64,000 nucleotides of DNA from Oreohelix idahoensis (GCA_024509875.1 JAMPIV010018956.1:248001-312000), one strand, 5' to 3'; counted from the stretch's first letter, positions 10,700 through 23,291 are shown. Notes: generated by a model from the letters alone, not told the origin. Numbers and translations: made by a program.

Positions 10700-12295
10700 T
10701 TAGGGCGGCATATAATTGGCACTCATAATGTATTTGAACAGTCTACGATTATATGAGTAGGGACTGTGCATGTTTTTAAGATCATGTGGAAGATTGTTCC
10801 AAAGATGAGCAGCTGAGTAAGCCAAGCTCTTTTTGAACAAATCTAGCCTGGGCTTGGGTACCTGTAACTGGTTTAAGCGGTTACTACGTTTATCATTGAA
10901 TTTTAAAAGAGGCCACAGATACGTTGGAGCATTCTGTGACAAGATTTTGTGAGCGAATTTAGCTTTGTTAAATAGGAAGCGCTTTCTAAGGGGTAATATT
11001 TTAAGATAGTTATATAAATCTGTACAACGTGTTTGGTGTTTATCAGCAACTAGGCGCACTGCACGTTTTTGAAGTGAATGAAGCCTTTTTGTGTTGGATA
11101 TGGAACAACCATCCCAGATTGTGGAACAATAGTCTAGGTATGTTTGTATGTGAGATGTGTAGAACATTTTCCTTGCCCCCTCATCCAGGAAGTGTTTGAT
11201 TTTGGCTAATTGGTAAACTTTTTGTGCCGTTAGCTGTGTGAGTGCACTTACATGTGAGTTCCAACTTAGGTGCTGGTCAACAGTTAGACCTAGAGTTTTA
11301 TGTTCATTTACGTTTTCAATTAGTGATGTTCCAATGTAGAGCTGAAGTGTTGTTTTCTGCGAGTTTTGTAGTTTTTGTCTGGTTGATATTAACATACATT
11401 TCGTTTTACTAATATTTATTTGCATTCGATTCTCGTTGCTCCACTTAATAATATTATGTGTATCAGTTTGTAAAGATAGTTCTAGTGTGGCGCAACTTTT
11501 GTCACTAGTGTAAACAGTACAGTCATCGGCAAACAGATCACAGGATGAGTGTTTGATGTACAGAGGAAGATCATTAATGTATACGGCAAAGAGAAGAGGG
11601 CCGAGGATAGAACCCTGAGGAACACCGATATCGACAACAGTTGAGTTGGACAAAGAATTATTGTAAGACACCACTTGTTGTCTGTCTGTCAGGAATGATT
11701 TAATTAACTTCACCAGCTTAAGATTTACTTTCATTGTTTCTAATTTTCTGATTAAAATAGAGTGATCAATCATATCGAATGCTTTTTTAAAGTCTACAAA
11801 GAGTGCTCCACATAAGTTATCGTTATTGATGTTTAGATGCCAGTTCTCTATCATTTTTGTTAAGGCTGTGTCGCATGAATGCTTTGGTCTAAACGCCGAC
11901 TGACTATCAACAAGCAGGTCATTGTTAGCTAGGTGTTCCATTGCTGTTTTGTGTATGTGTTTTTCCAGTGGTTTGGACAGCGATGATATAAGCGAAATGG
12001 GCCTATAGTTACCAAGGTTGCTATTATCTGATGAACCAGGTTTAACAAGAGGGTATACTTTAGCGATTTTAAAGGCAGATGGAAAGTAACTCCTTGCGAG
12101 ACATTGATTATATATGTATGTTAGTGTATCAGTAATAGCTGGTGCAGCATAACGCAGTATTCGATTACTGATTCCATCAAGTCCCGATGAGTTATTATCT
12201 TTAAGGTCAATAAGATAGTTATAAACTTCGTTAACTGTTATAAAAGGAATGTCGCATGGAGTGGTGTTAGTACACTTGTTCTCGCAGAACGTAGA
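10700..12295 (-). pseudogene. Reverse transcriptase ORF of an L2/CR1-type LINE, 5'-truncated
   Basis: The longest Met-initiated frame ends at 11941, but the same frame stays open upstream to about 12295 and includes the RT start (Gly-Leu-Asp-Gly-Ile-Ser, then Asn-Tyr-Arg-Pro-Ile-Ser). Downstream are a QSAFRP block, FVDFKKAFD, GVPQGSILGPLLF and the active site FADD. The C-terminal region carries the RAVRL...LPL motif usual for CR1/L2/jockey-type elements. About 530 codons remain with no internal stop. The endonuclease is lost to 5' truncation. It would act in target-primed reverse transcription but cannot move by itself. Confidence 0.85.
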
Positions 12296-12302
12296 TAAGA
12301 AC

Positions 12303-14771
12303 GACTAAGGGAGCTGGAGCTACAAGGCCAGGCTCCTGAAAATGGTGCCAGCCCTTTTGCCTCAGATGCTACGCCCAGTCTGGGAGCCTCAACATCAGCT
12401 ATGGGGTTTCATTTAGACCATTTTGTTGAAAAAGACGATGACATAGAGGGGTACCTAGGACGTTTTGAGTTATTAGCTACTACATATGGGTTAGAGAGAG
12501 AGAGAGGTGGAGTTTAAAGTTATCACAGGGACTGAGAGGTACTTCTTATGAAGTCTTCGCAAAAATGAACAGAGAAGACCAAGACAATTATGACATGTTA
12601 AAGCAGGCTTTGTTATTAAGGTACGAAAAAAATGGTGAATTTTATCGTAAGAAATTTAGAAATGCCAAACTGTTGTCTGGGGAGACATACCACCAATTCT
12701 CTGCCAGACTGGAAACCTATTTGGAGAAATGGACTGCTCTGGGGAAGACCCAAGATCTTAAAGAAATGATCATGATTGAGCAATTGAGAGAGTCCATGGC
12801 TCCAGACATGAGAAAATTTCTCATGGAACAAGGTGCAGAGAAGTTGGGGGAGGTTTTAAATGTCGCTGAGAGGTATCAGGCAGCCCAGGCAGAGGTAAGT
12901 GGTGCTAAAAAGAAGCACATAGACAATTTTAAAGCTCCACAGCAATTTAATAAATTTGATAATAGAGAACAGGGAAATAAAGGTAGGACAAACTTTGAAC
13001 GGCCAAGAAATGACTATCGCGACAGAAACTCACAGTTCAATGACCAAAAGTTCAATGAAAGAAAACCGTTGAACCAAGGAAAAAGATGGTGTAAATGGTG
13101 CAAGAAAGATAACCATAACACCGAATTTTGTAGAAGGAAACCTTCAAACATTGCTGCAATGAAGTCGGGGACGCAAAGATTAAAGGTTAATCCTAATGGA
13201 CAACAGGAACCTTATCACCCCCCAGTTTGTGAGGATGTTATTTGTAATGGGGTCACCATAAGGTGCCTTTATGATACAGGTTTGGATTATGATTCAGTTG
13301 TGAAGTCTAGCCTAGTGGACCCAAGTCAGTATACCACAGAAACAGTGGAAATACAAGGGGCGACTAAGGACATACCACTCATGACACTTCCCATCGCAAG
13401 GATAACGGTGAAAACTCGCTATGTGGAAGGAGAAATCAGAGCAGCAGTGATAGATGAACCAATCTACCCTCTGATATTGGGGTGTAGATACGTCTTCTTG
13501 GGGAATCCCGAGAGACCTGTGATCATGGCGACAGTGCAGACCAGGTCACAGAAGAAGGAGGAAGAAGGTGAACCTATAAATGCTCATCCAGAGGAGATGA
13601 GGAAGGCGCAGGCTGAGGATAGGACACTCAAGCCATGTTTTAAAAAATTGCCCAAATGCCACACACCTCCGAGCAAGGGGGAATATTTTATGAAGAACAA
13701 ACTATTATACAGGAAGGCCGGAACTGGAACAAATGGTCACAACCAGCTGGTTCTTCCCACTTCATATAGGGATAAAGTGATGGAACTCGGGCATGCGATT
13801 CCCTTCAGTGGTCACATGGGGATCAGCGCCACAGGACAGCGTATAGCTTGTCATTACTTCTGGCCAGGGATAACGGAGGATATAAAAAGATATGTCAAAT
13901 CCTGCCCAGAATGTCAAAGGGTAGCTCCAAAGCACTGGACTGCTCCTGCAACTCTAGGGGAAATGCCCATAGTGGGAACACCTTTTGAGAGGGTTGCAGT
14001 GGATATTGTGGGACCTCTCACTCGGACCAAGAGGAGGAACAGTTACATCCTTACTCTGGTGGACACTTGTTCTATGTGGGGAGAGGCGGTAGCCCTGCCA
14101 TCAATTGATTCAAAACATGTAGCAGAGGCACTACTTACAATATTTACCCGATTAGGATTCCCGCATCAAATCTTGACGGATAATGGCTCTCAGTTCAAGG
14201 GGAAACTAACGGAAGAAGTTTTTAAGCTATTTCAAGCCAGACACTTTCATTGTAGTCCGTACCATCCACAAGGGAACGGCCAGGTAGAGAGGTTCAATGG
14301 GACTCTCATTTCTATCCTGAGAAAGCTGGCACACGAAAAACCGGATCTGTGGGATCAATTCCTGCCCGCCGCATTGTTTGCGTATCGGGAGGTACCACAT
14401 AGTTCAACCGGGATGGCTCCCGCAACTCTGCTATTTGGGAGGCCAATAAAAGGTCCATTAGAAGCCCTATTAAGGACCTGGACAGATGAGAAGGCGGAAG
14501 AGACTGTTACCTCATCTTATCAATACGTGAACGAACTGACCACTCGTTTGAAAGCTGGATGGAAACTGGCAAATGATAATTTGAAACAAGCCAGGAAGAA
14601 ACATGCAGCATATTTTAATAGGAAGGCAAAGGACAGAGAACTAGCTGTGGGAGAGAAGGTGCTGCTTCTACTACCCGGTAGCCAGAATAAATTACAAATT
14701 GGATGGTAAGGTCCATATACGGTTCTAGAGAAGGTGTCTAGAACAAACTATAAAATTGACCAAAAGGGGAA
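12303..14771 (+). pseudogene. Gag (C-terminal part), protease and integrase of copy 2, broken
   Basis: The frame resumes after the LINE, then changes within a GA repeat near 12495-12512, which shows slippage. From 12565 to 14706 the frame is open for 714 codons. It contains the gag domain, a CCHC knuckle (Trp-Cys-Lys-Trp-Cys start), the Asp-Thr-Gly protease motif, the integrase HHCC region and the D,D,E core. A TAA at 14707-14709 falls inside the GPY/F region where copy 1 has Gln. Homology continues to 14771, where the RTE LINE begins. Against copy 1, most codons agree. Confidence 0.88.
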
Positions 14772-14880
14772 ATTTACAAGAGTGCACAAATTATAGAGGA
14801 ATAATGTTACTATCAGTGCCAGGAAAAGTATTAAACAGGATTATCCTTGAGAGATTAAAAGAGTCCATAGATAAGAAACT

Positions 14881-14975
14881 GAACGAACGAACGAACGAAC
14901 GAACGAACTTTATTTTCGAAGGGTAAAGAATTGGGCGCGCAGGCTCGTCTAACATTCTGCCCTTCCACTCTCATG
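14881..14975 (-). repeat. Short L2/CR1-type LINE 3' end nested in RTE-C
   Basis: About 95 bases begin with GAAC repeats and ACTTTATTTTC and continue with the same sequence seen at 9572. They split the RTE-C reading frame between ...Asp-Lys-Lys-Leu and Arg-Asp-Glu-Gln-Ala. This fits a severely 5'-truncated retrotransposition event. Confidence 0.7.
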
Positions 14976-16174
14976 AGAGATGAACAAGCAGGTTTTCGAC
15001 AAAACAGATCATGTACAGACCAGATAGCCACTTTGAGAATAATAGTTGAACAAAGTCTGGAATGGAATTCACCACTATACATCGGATTTGTGGACTACGA
15101 AAAGGCATTTGACAGTGTAGACAGAGAATCACTTTGGAAATTGATGAGGCATTATGGAGTTCCCATGAAGATCATTAATTTAATAAAGAAAACATATGAA
15201 GACATGACATGCAGAGTTCTTCACGAAGGACAGCTTACAGAACCGTTTGGGATAAGAACAGGAGTGCGACAGGGATGCCTCTTGTCTCCATTTCTTTTCT
15301 TGCTGGCAATAGATTGGGTTATGAGATCATCGACAACACACAACAGAAATGGAATCCAGTGGACTCTGACTAAGCAGTTGGATGATCTGGATTTTGCTGA
15401 TGACTTGGCTCTTCTGTCCCATAACCGTAATCAGATGCAGGGCAAATTGAAAACACTCGATGAGAGGTCACAGCAATTGGGTCTGAAAATACACAGGGAA
15501 AAGACAAAAATAATGAGAATAAATGCAGGTAATGATAACAGGGTTGAACTTGAAGAAACACCAATTCAAGATGTAGAATCATACACGTATCTTGGCAGTA
15601 ATATAGACAAAGTTGGAGGGACAGACAGTGATATCAAAATAAGAATACAAAAGGCAAGAGGAGCTTTCATTGCATTGGGAAATATATGGAGATCAAGAGA
15701 AATCGGATCCAACACGAAAATAAGAATCTTCAACTCAAATGTGAAGTCAGTCCTATTGTATGGCTCGGAGACATGGAGAACAACAAAGACAACAACCAAA
15801 AAGCTACAGACTTTCATAAATGGGTGCTTGCGTAGAATAGAGGGATTAAAATGGTATGACAAGGTTACCAACGTGGAACTGATGACAAGAACTAGACAAG
15901 TGTCAGTGGAACAAGAGATAAGAAGAAGACGATGGCGATGGGTAGGACACGCGCTGAGGAAACCTGTTGATAGTATTACAAGGCAGTCCTTGTTCTGGAA
16001 CCCCCAGGGCAAGAGAGGCAGAGGAAGACCAAGAAGTACATGGAGATGAGAGTTGGAAACAGAGGTGAGAATGATGAGGAGAACATGGAAAGAACTTGAG
16101 ATGATGGCACGGGATAGGAGGACTTGGCATGTGTTTGTTGAAGGCCTATGCTCCTTTGGGAGTGGAGAGTTATG
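14976..16174 (+). pseudogene. RTE-C reverse transcriptase, 5'-truncated
   Basis: The frame from RDEQAGFRQNR to 16046 is open. It holds FVDYEKAFDSVDR, the GVRQGCLLSP block, the active site FADD and the C-terminal SVLLYGSETW and WRWVGHALR motifs typical of RTE-type LINE C-termini. A TGA at 16047-16049 interrupts a frame that otherwise continues to about 16170 with clear homology to other copies. The N-terminal endonuclease is missing. Antisense frames across this gene are shadows. Confidence 0.85.
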
Positions 16175-16184
16175 AAAAGGGGAA

Positions 16185-17760
16185 GGAGAAAGTTTATCAT
16201 GTAAACCTGTTAAAGAAGTATCTGGACAGACCACTCCAGGAAAGCACCCCCTTACTGACCTTGGCTATCGCAACTCAAATGCAAAAGGAACCACTCACCT
16301 CACATGAATACCCATTACATCCTTGTGAAACAGCAGCACAGGTAAAAGTCAGTAAGCACCTGACTAAAAACCAGAGGGAGAGAGTTCAACAGGTTCTGGA
16401 GGAACATACAGATGTATTAACAGATAAACCAGGCCATACAAATTTGCTACAGTATGACATGAAACTGATAGACTCAAACCCAATCTGTATGAGAGCCTAT
16501 TCTATTCCGTTCGCGAAGGAGAAGGCATTGAAGGAAGAAATAGATTATTTGTTGAAGGAGGGGATTATTTCACACAGTGAATCATCTTTTAGCTCCAGTG
16601 TCGTTTTGTTGAGGAAACCGTCTGGGGAACACCGACTGTGCATAGATTACAGGAAACTGAATGCTGTCACAGAAGGACAAGTGGATCCATTACCAGACAC
16701 AAAACAGTTATTTGCCAGATTAAACAAGGCAAAATACTTTTCAAAGGTTGATCTTAGTAAAGGCTATTACCAGATTCCAGTGAAGCCTGAAGTAAGACCT
16801 TATTTAGCATTTAGCACATCAGAAGGACATTATGAATTCAACATGCTACCATTCGGACTGAAAAATGCTCCGAGTGTATTTTCAAGGATGATGCGTAAAT
16901 TGTTGGATCCCCTGAATAACCCATGTATCACGAGATTCATGGATGATATTCTCGTCGCCACAGAGACATTTGAAGAACACATTGACGCTCTAAAAATGTT
17001 ATTTAATAGGCTTAGGGAGGCGAACTTAACTGCTAGGCCAACAAAATGTTGTATTGGATGCAAAGAGTTGGAATTCTTGGGACACACTGTATATCAGGGT
17101 AACATGACCCCTGATCCCAAGAACTTGGAAAAACTGCAGAGAGCACCTAGACCACAAACAAAAAAGGACGTGCGATCATTCGTGTCGTTATGCGGATTTT
17201 ATCAAAAATACATCAAAGATTTTAACTCTATTTGTGCTCCTCTGACTGATCTGACTCGCAAGGGACTTCCAGATAAAATTATTTGGACTGCGCAAAGTGA
17301 ATTAGCGTTCCAAGACTTAAAGGAAAAACTCACTAGCAAGCCTATTCTCAAACAGCCTGATTTGACACAGGACTTTGTCGTAAGAACAGATGCAAGTAAT
17401 GTAGGACTCGGGGCGGCTTTGTTGCAAAGATCATCTTCACCTGATGGGGAACTGAACCCAGTCGCTTATGCAAGCCGCAAATTGAATAAGGCGGAACAAG
17501 GATATTCCACAAGCGAAAAAGAATATTTAGCGTTAATCTGGGCAATAAAGAAGTTTCAAATCTATCTGTATGGTAGGACTTTTGTGGTCCAGACGGATCA
17601 TCAGCCCCTCGTATTCTTATCTCAGGCTAAGCATGAAAACGCAAGATTGCTGAGGTGGTCTTTATTGCTTCAACCTTATCAGTTCAGTATCCAATATATC
17701 CCAGGCAAATTGAATGTCGGTGCAGATTTCCTCAGTCGGCACCCCTGTGATCAAAATTAG
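16185..17760 (+). pseudogene. Reverse transcriptase and RNase H of Gmr1-like copy 2
   Basis: This is the continuation of pol after the RTE-C insertion. It is open to the TAG ending at 17760 and parallels residues ~735-1258 of copy 1. It includes FMDD in reverse transcriptase, and RNase H with VRTDASN, STSEKE, VQTDHQPL and GADFLSR. The part is uninterrupted by itself, but it is separated from gag and integrase, so the polyprotein is dead. Upstream Met codons before 16185 belong to the inserted LINE. Confidence 0.9.
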
Positions 17761-17834
17761 AGTAGTGGCAGGCGTGAGGAGTAATTTTATCTATGTGTAT
17801 CACTGGTTTTGGAACTTGCCGTAGGCATGTTTTC

Positions 17835-17845
17835 AAGTGGGGAGA
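17835..17845 (+). promoter_or_regulatory. Polypurine tract of copy 2
   Basis: AAGTGGGGAGA lies two bases before the 3' LTR, in the same place as the tract of copy 1. One pyrimidine interrupts it. Confidence 0.65.
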
Positions 17846-17847
17846 TG

Positions 17848-19782
17848 TGTGATAAAATTAACCGTGATACAACGTTAAAATATCTCCAAAGATAAAATGT
17901 AGGGATAAAAAATAATGCGTAACCTACTAGAATACATGATCGCCCATGCCGCGGGTCACACCCCGCCATGGAAACTAACTTGCTAGACGTGAAGGCAAAA
18001 CGTTACCCTTGGAACGGGATGAGAACGGAGATCAAAAAGAAAATATGACTGAAAACGTGCTTGAAACTAGCAAGGCTAAAAAGACGCAATTGGTGGGGAA
18101 AGGAAAAAAATTCACGTCCCCAAGTTGACACGAGTTAAAGAAATCGACAAAAGGGACCTTAGCTATTATACGCAACAGTCATTTCTTGGACGCTTTTGCG
18201 ATATTTTGTCCTTTATTTGAATTCAGCGGCAAACGCAATACAGAAGATGCTCGAATATATTAAAAAAAAAACAACTAACCTTGAAAAGTAACTTTTTCTT
18301 AATAATAATGTTAGGAATATAAAACCTAGCTGGCCGGATGGCCCATCTTGAGCAGAGAAATAATATGCTTTCATTTATACAGACGTATTGATAATAATGA
18401 AGATATTGACAAAAGACTGTGTTGTTCATATCAGCGAGCGACTGCATTGAAACAAAAACATGTCACTAATTTTCAAAAAAATTGCAGCCTTGAGACTCAA
18501 GTGCTAAAATCTAGTTAGAATGAAAGAGAAGGGGCATTAGGGAAAGTTGTGGCTAAAAATAACTTTAAAGGCAAAATTGTGTAGGTGACGGCAGAGTTGG
18601 TTCAAAGAACAAGTGTGTTTTTTTGTGAAACGCAAGTAGAGACAGACGGACCAACAGACAATAATACATACTTGACTGAGGTATGACTGAATTGACTTTT
18701 AGTAGGGGGTTTGAAATTTGAAAAGGAAAAAAGGCGCTGATTGGCCACAGATAAACATATTATCGGCGCTCAGACGCGCATCTTTGCCATTCATCATAAG
18801 TTGTCCAGTAGTAGACACAGTAATTCTTCAGTGGTGTATTTCCCAAAAGCTAATTGAAATATTTAGAGGGACGCCATACTAGAGCCAGCAGCTTAGCTGA
18901 GTTTTGCTAGCATATACTGTGTTCTCTATTCATAATTCTGAACTGTGAGTTTTTTTATTTGGCACCAAAGTGGTGTCAAATGCTATGTTGAGAAATACAA
19001 GAGTGGACCCGTGCAGTCGAGAATGTTGGCAGAGCAGCCTATATTGCCCCCAAGCACGGAGAGGTGGGGCCACCAGATTCCAGCACCAGAACTACTCAGT
19101 CAAAGATACGTGAGCGTCTGGCCTGCTGGACATTCACCAACTTATTTAATAACCAACACCAACTATATTCCCATTAACGAGAACATACCATGGTGGGAAA
19201 TAAAACTTGTATTCCTCCCGTCAGTAATGGACAATGTTTAGTAGCCATAGACAGGGAGTGGTGAAGCCACTCCAACAGCACATCCATTAATCGTTCTCCC
19301 AGATAAATTACAAATATAAACAGTATTAATATTAACTAGTCTTGTAAAATTCATATGTACACACCTTTCATTTATTATGCCATATATTCATGCATTTCAT
19401 TCATAAATTCAAAACCTTTCATATGTTCTGACCAAAATAAAACCTTGGTTCAGAACAAATAAACTTAAAGAAAATTTAAATATCAAAATTTTACACAACT
19501 TGAGTTAGTTCAGTGTGTTATAAAGGTTATTAATATTATTAGACTTATTAAATATCTGTGTGCGTGTTTGTATATACTAATACAACACCTTACATTTCAG
19601 TACCCTAGATTTTAACGTAGCCACATTCATTAGAAAAAAAAGATATGTGTGAGGTCGTAAGTGGTAGCAAGAAGGGCCTTCTGTAAATTCACAGCTACAT
19701 TTATCTCAGGAGCCTTCACAGCTGACCTCATGCATCACACTAGGTAATATCACAACCATACAATACCATCAAAACCACTACA
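17848..19782 (+). repeat. 3' LTR of copy 2
   Basis: The partner of 7021-8956 starts and ends with the same bases and is followed by the GTTCC duplication. The 98-codon frame is again open at 18945-19241. Differences from the 5' LTR are scattered single bases and one-base indels in A-runs. Confidence 0.93.
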
Positions 19783-19787
19783 GTTCC

Positions 19788-20089
19788 GCAACCTTCTGCT
19801 TTCTAAATTGGACGCATGGGGATTGTGGTCAAACCCGAACTGAGGATAGACAATTTCGCACCAAACAATAGTCAGATAAAATATTATAGAAAGAAATCAA
19901 TTATTCAATTATTGTGTTGGACGAGTTGTGAAGAAACCTACCTTGACATTGGGAGTAAAGTTGCTCTAGAAACCTCTAGAAAAGTGCCATCATCACAATA
20001 GACTTGACAAAACAACAGCTGCAGTACTCAACAAGAGTTAAGTGCTTGTTAAAAGGCAAAAGCAACGAATTTAAAATATTTAATGGGAG
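19788..20089. other. Unclassified flank right of copy 2
   Basis: Nothing recognisable is present. A 61-codon frame at 19816-20001 has no family features that I can see. Confidence 0.4.
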
Positions 20090-20390
20090 CCGCGCTAGCG
20101 TAGTGGTTACAACACCGCTCTGGCGACCGGGTGATACAGGATCAAACCCGGGCGACGGCATTTGAGGATTTTTCGTCGCCCGGGATTTGGACTGGATTAA
20201 CTCGAGACCTGGCGAGGACATCTGAAGGAGTGTCGTCGACCAGGGACTGGCGGCTCCTGAGCCGACCCAGCTGCAATGGGTACCTCAGAAATCGGCGAGT
20301 ATTTGCCTGAATGGCGAGGGACACCTGTCTCTGTACAAGAAATAAAGGGATACTCACGTAAAATCAATGTCAGGTTAGACATAAATAATA
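20090..20390 (+). repeat. tRNA-derived core SINE
   Basis: The head reads GGGAGCCGCGCTAGCGTAGTGG, with a box A-like TAGCGTAGTGG, and about 35 bases later a box B-like GGATCAAACCC, as in pol III-transcribed SINEs. The body holds a core around GACCCAGCTGCAATGGGTA (near 20264-20282) that recurs in the antisense SINE at 49336-49606. The 3' end is (AAT)-like near 20390. No clear target duplication was found. Confidence 0.8.
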
Positions 20391-20424
20391 ACCTGAGATT
20401 TAGCCTCGAGTATTAGCGGGCGTA

Positions 20425-21612
20425 TATATTCACTCTCAGGAACATTATAGAGCAGTGCTCAGAATGGCAAAGACAGCTTTACATAAATTTTGTTGATTTT
20501 GAAAAGGCTTTTGACAGCATACATAGGGACAGTTTATGGAAAATACTGAGGGCTTATGGAATTCCAAGCTGCATAGTGTCAATCATAAAAAGCCTCTATG
20601 CCAACTTTACGTGTAGTGTTGGGCAGAGCAACCTAACCTTCGAGGTGAAGACAGGAGTACGACAGGGATGCCCCTTATCAACCACTCTATTTTTAACAGT
20701 CATAGACTGGTTGATGCGCCAGACAACAGAGGGCAGTCCAAGAGGAATAAGATCGACTACATTTTCAACATTGGAAGATCTGGAATATGCAGATGACATT
20801 GCACTACGGGCACATTCACATCAACACATCCAGGAAAAAACGGATAGACTTAATAAATTTAGCCAGCAGGTGGGCTTGAACATCAATTTAAAGAAGTCTG
20901 AGGTCATGACGCTCAATGTGAGCAACCCTGAGCCTATATCAGTAAGGAATCAGCAACTGGTACAGACAGATACCTTCACATACCTAGGAAGCATAGTAAC
21001 ACCAGACGGTGGGGCAGGCAAAGACATCAACATCAGAATGAATAAGGCAAGAACAGCCTTCTTTAGCCTAAATAACATCTGGAAGTCCTCCCAATACAGC
21101 ACAAGCACAAAATTAAGATTATACCAGAGTTGCGTGCTTTCTGTGCTTCTCTATGGTGCGGAATGCTGGAGAGTCACAGAGAAGGAAATGTCAAAATTGT
21201 CCTCTTTTCACACAACATGCCTAAGAAAAATTCACCGAATCTTTTGGCCAAATACCATCACCAACCAAGATCTGCTTACTCGTAGCAAGCAAGAGGACAT
21301 GCATACCATCATAGCTGGCAGACGCTGGAGCTGGGTTGGTCATGTCCTCAGAAGAGACCCCGATGCCATCACAAGAACAGCTATGCTTTGGACCCCTGAA
21401 GGAAAGCGAAAGAGAGGCCGACCAAAAACAACTTGGCGGAGGACTGTGGAGGCTGAGATGCAAAGAATGAACCAGAGTTAAGGCACTGTACGAAGGATGG
21501 CCACCGACCGTGCAAAGTGGAATCAATTTGTTGTTGCCCTACAAGACGCCACTAGGCGTGATGGCCACTGACTGCTTTGACGGTCGGTGGTTAAGGATCG
21601 AAGAAGAAGAAG
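20425..21612 (+). mobile_element. RTE-B LINE, 5'-truncated, with target duplication
   Basis: ATTAGCGGGCGTA is repeated at 20412-20424 and 21613-21625. The element ends with GAAGAAGAAG. The same family lies antisense in the tandem duplication at 31792-33736, 37657-39601 and 43498-43706. Confidence 0.92.
20432..21570 (+). pseudogene. RTE-B reverse transcriptase, C-terminal half
   Basis: Coding similarity starts at Leu-Arg-Asn-Ile-Ile-Glu-Gln right after the left duplication. It includes FVDFEKAFDSI, GVRQGCPLST, the YADD active site, SVLLYGAECW and WSWVGHVLRR. A TAA near 21480 sits where the related antisense copies suggest the frame should go on, ending at TGA near 21570. 5' truncation has removed the endonuclease and the RT start, so the copy is inactive. 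Confidence 0.85.
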
Positions 21613-21628
21613 ATTAGCGGGCGTACGA

Positions 21629-21678
21629 AAAAAAAAAAAAAAAAAAAAAAAATTTAAATGCAGGTTTTTTTTTTTTAA
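21629..21678. repeat. A-run followed by T-run
   Basis: About 25 A and then, after a short gap, about 12 T form a potential foldback. It lies in the flank of the RTE-B insertion. Confidence 0.7.
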
Positions 21679-21756
21679 AGTTTCATATTTCCCAAATTCG
21701 ATCTGTCCTTTTCCTTTAGGATTTCAGTCTTTGTATTTAAAATATACGGGTTTATT

Positions 21757-23291
21757 TGCGAGATGCCAGGATTGTAACACTGTATAAAAATAAAGGAGAC
21801 AGAAGTGATTGCAATAACTACAGAGGCATCTCACTTCTTATTATTGTTGGTAAGGTTTTTGCCAAAGTCATCTTAAAGTGACTACACAAGCTAGCTGAGC
21901 GCATATATCCAGAGTCACAGTGCGGATTCCGAGCTGGTAGATCAACAACAGACATGATCTTCTCTGTTCGCCAGCTTCAGGAAAAATCAAGAGAGCAGAA
22001 AAGGCCTTTATATATCGCCTTTAGAGACCTCACAAAAGCATTTGACCTGGTTAGTAGGGATGGACTCTTCAAAATCCTCCTGAAAATAGGCTGCTTTTCT
22101 AAATGCTGGAAATGATAAAATCATTCCATGACGACATGAAGGGAACAGTCCAATATGCTGGAAGCACGTCACAGCCCTTTGACATACGAAGTGGCGTTAA
22201 ACAAGGCTGCGTTCTGGCCCCGACCCTCTTCGGTATCTTCTTTGCCTTACTTCTGAAACATGCATTCAGAGATGCAACTGAAGGAATATGCCTTCACACT
22301 AGGTCAGATGGCCGTCTGTTTAATCTTTCAAGGCTGAAGGCAAAAACAAAAATCAGAAGGGTCACTATAAGAGACTTGTTGTTCGCTGATGATACTGCAG
22401 TCGTCACTCAAAGCCAACAGGAGCTTCAGAACTTGATGAATCGCTTCACTAAAGCATGCAAGGACTTTGGCCTCACAATAAGTCTAAAGACAACGAATGT
22501 TCGGAGTCAGCATGTGGGTGCTGCACCAGTTATCACTATCGATAACTATGAATTGGCAGTGGTGCATCACTTCACATACCTAGGATCTATCATCAATGAC
22601 AAACTCTCACTGGATACAAAAATCGACAGCCGCATTGGCAAAGCTGCAGCTACCTTTGCCCGCCTCACATCGCGTGTTTGGGGAAACTCCAAACTCACAA
22701 TGAAGATCAAAGTTGCGGTATATAATGCCTGCGTCACGAGCACACTCCTATATGGCAGTGGGACTTGGACGACCTATGCTAAGCAAGAAAGAAGGCTCAA
22801 TACCTTCCATTTACGGTGTCTACACCGCATCCTCGGCATCTCGTGGAAAGATAAAGTGACTAATGTCGAGGTGTTGTCACATGCTGTCCTTCAAAGTATG
22901 TATACACTGCTTAGACAGTGCAGACTTTGCTGGCTTGGCCATGTTCGCCGCATGGAAGATGGTCGCATCCCAAAAGATATCTTCTACGGACAATTAGCAG
23001 ATGGCAAGAGAACAGTTGGGCGGCCACAGCTGAGGTTCAAAGATGTGTGCAAGAGAAATATGAGGGCACTGGCCATGGATCCAGCAACATGGGAGGATGA
23101 AGCTGCCGATCGCACTAAGTGGCGATGCTATTTACGGCATCAACTCAGATTGGGCGAAGAGAGGCTCACACAACAAGCAGAGGAGGGGAGAAAATGTCGA
23201 AAAGAGCAGCAGGAAAATAAGCAGCTGAGGGCTGCCACCTCAGGGGCGCATTCCCATAGTCAGTTATGACTGAAGGGGCTATTATTATTAC
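21757..23291 (+). pseudogene. RTE-A LINE, 5'-truncated, broken reverse transcriptase
   Basis: The copy aligns in content with the antisense RTE-A at 61047-63505, from the GAGATGCCAGGATTGTAAC stretch to the 3' ATT repeat. Stops and a one-base deletion near 22100 break the first part (CGFRAGRSTTDMIF, then LTKAFDLV). From 22103 to 23269 the frame is open, with GVKQGCVLAPTLFG, FADD, LLYGSGTWTTY and CWLGHVRRMEDGR. It ends ...GGGGCTATTATTATTA. No target duplication is clear. Confidence 0.85.

Larger units (their letters stand above)
14772..16174 (+). mobile_element. RTE-C LINE inserted in integrase of copy 2
   Basis: The 10-base direct repeat AAAAGGGGAA flanks the insertion at 14762-14771 and 16175-16184. 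The LINE is 5'-truncated and starts inside its reverse transcriptase region. At 14881-14975 it holds a short fragment of the L2/CR1-type 3' end. Other RTE-C remnants in the window are at 44036-46440 and 54085-54362. Confidence 0.88.

Noticed and set aside
12565..12567. ATG at 12565 (and at 10 in copy 1) as the true gag start
   Set aside because: Upstream codons in both copies continue the same protein (Phe-Ala-Lys before Met). In copy 2 the gag N-terminal region starts at 9221.
15566..16234. 222-codon antisense frame over the RTE-C LINE
   Set aside because: It lies opposite a clearly coding reverse transcriptase with conserved motifs on the + strand. The antisense product has no family features.
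20090..20165. SINE heads considered as tRNA genes
   Set aside because: Box A and box B are present, but no full cloverleaf can be drawn. The sequence continues into a SINE core shared with another locus.
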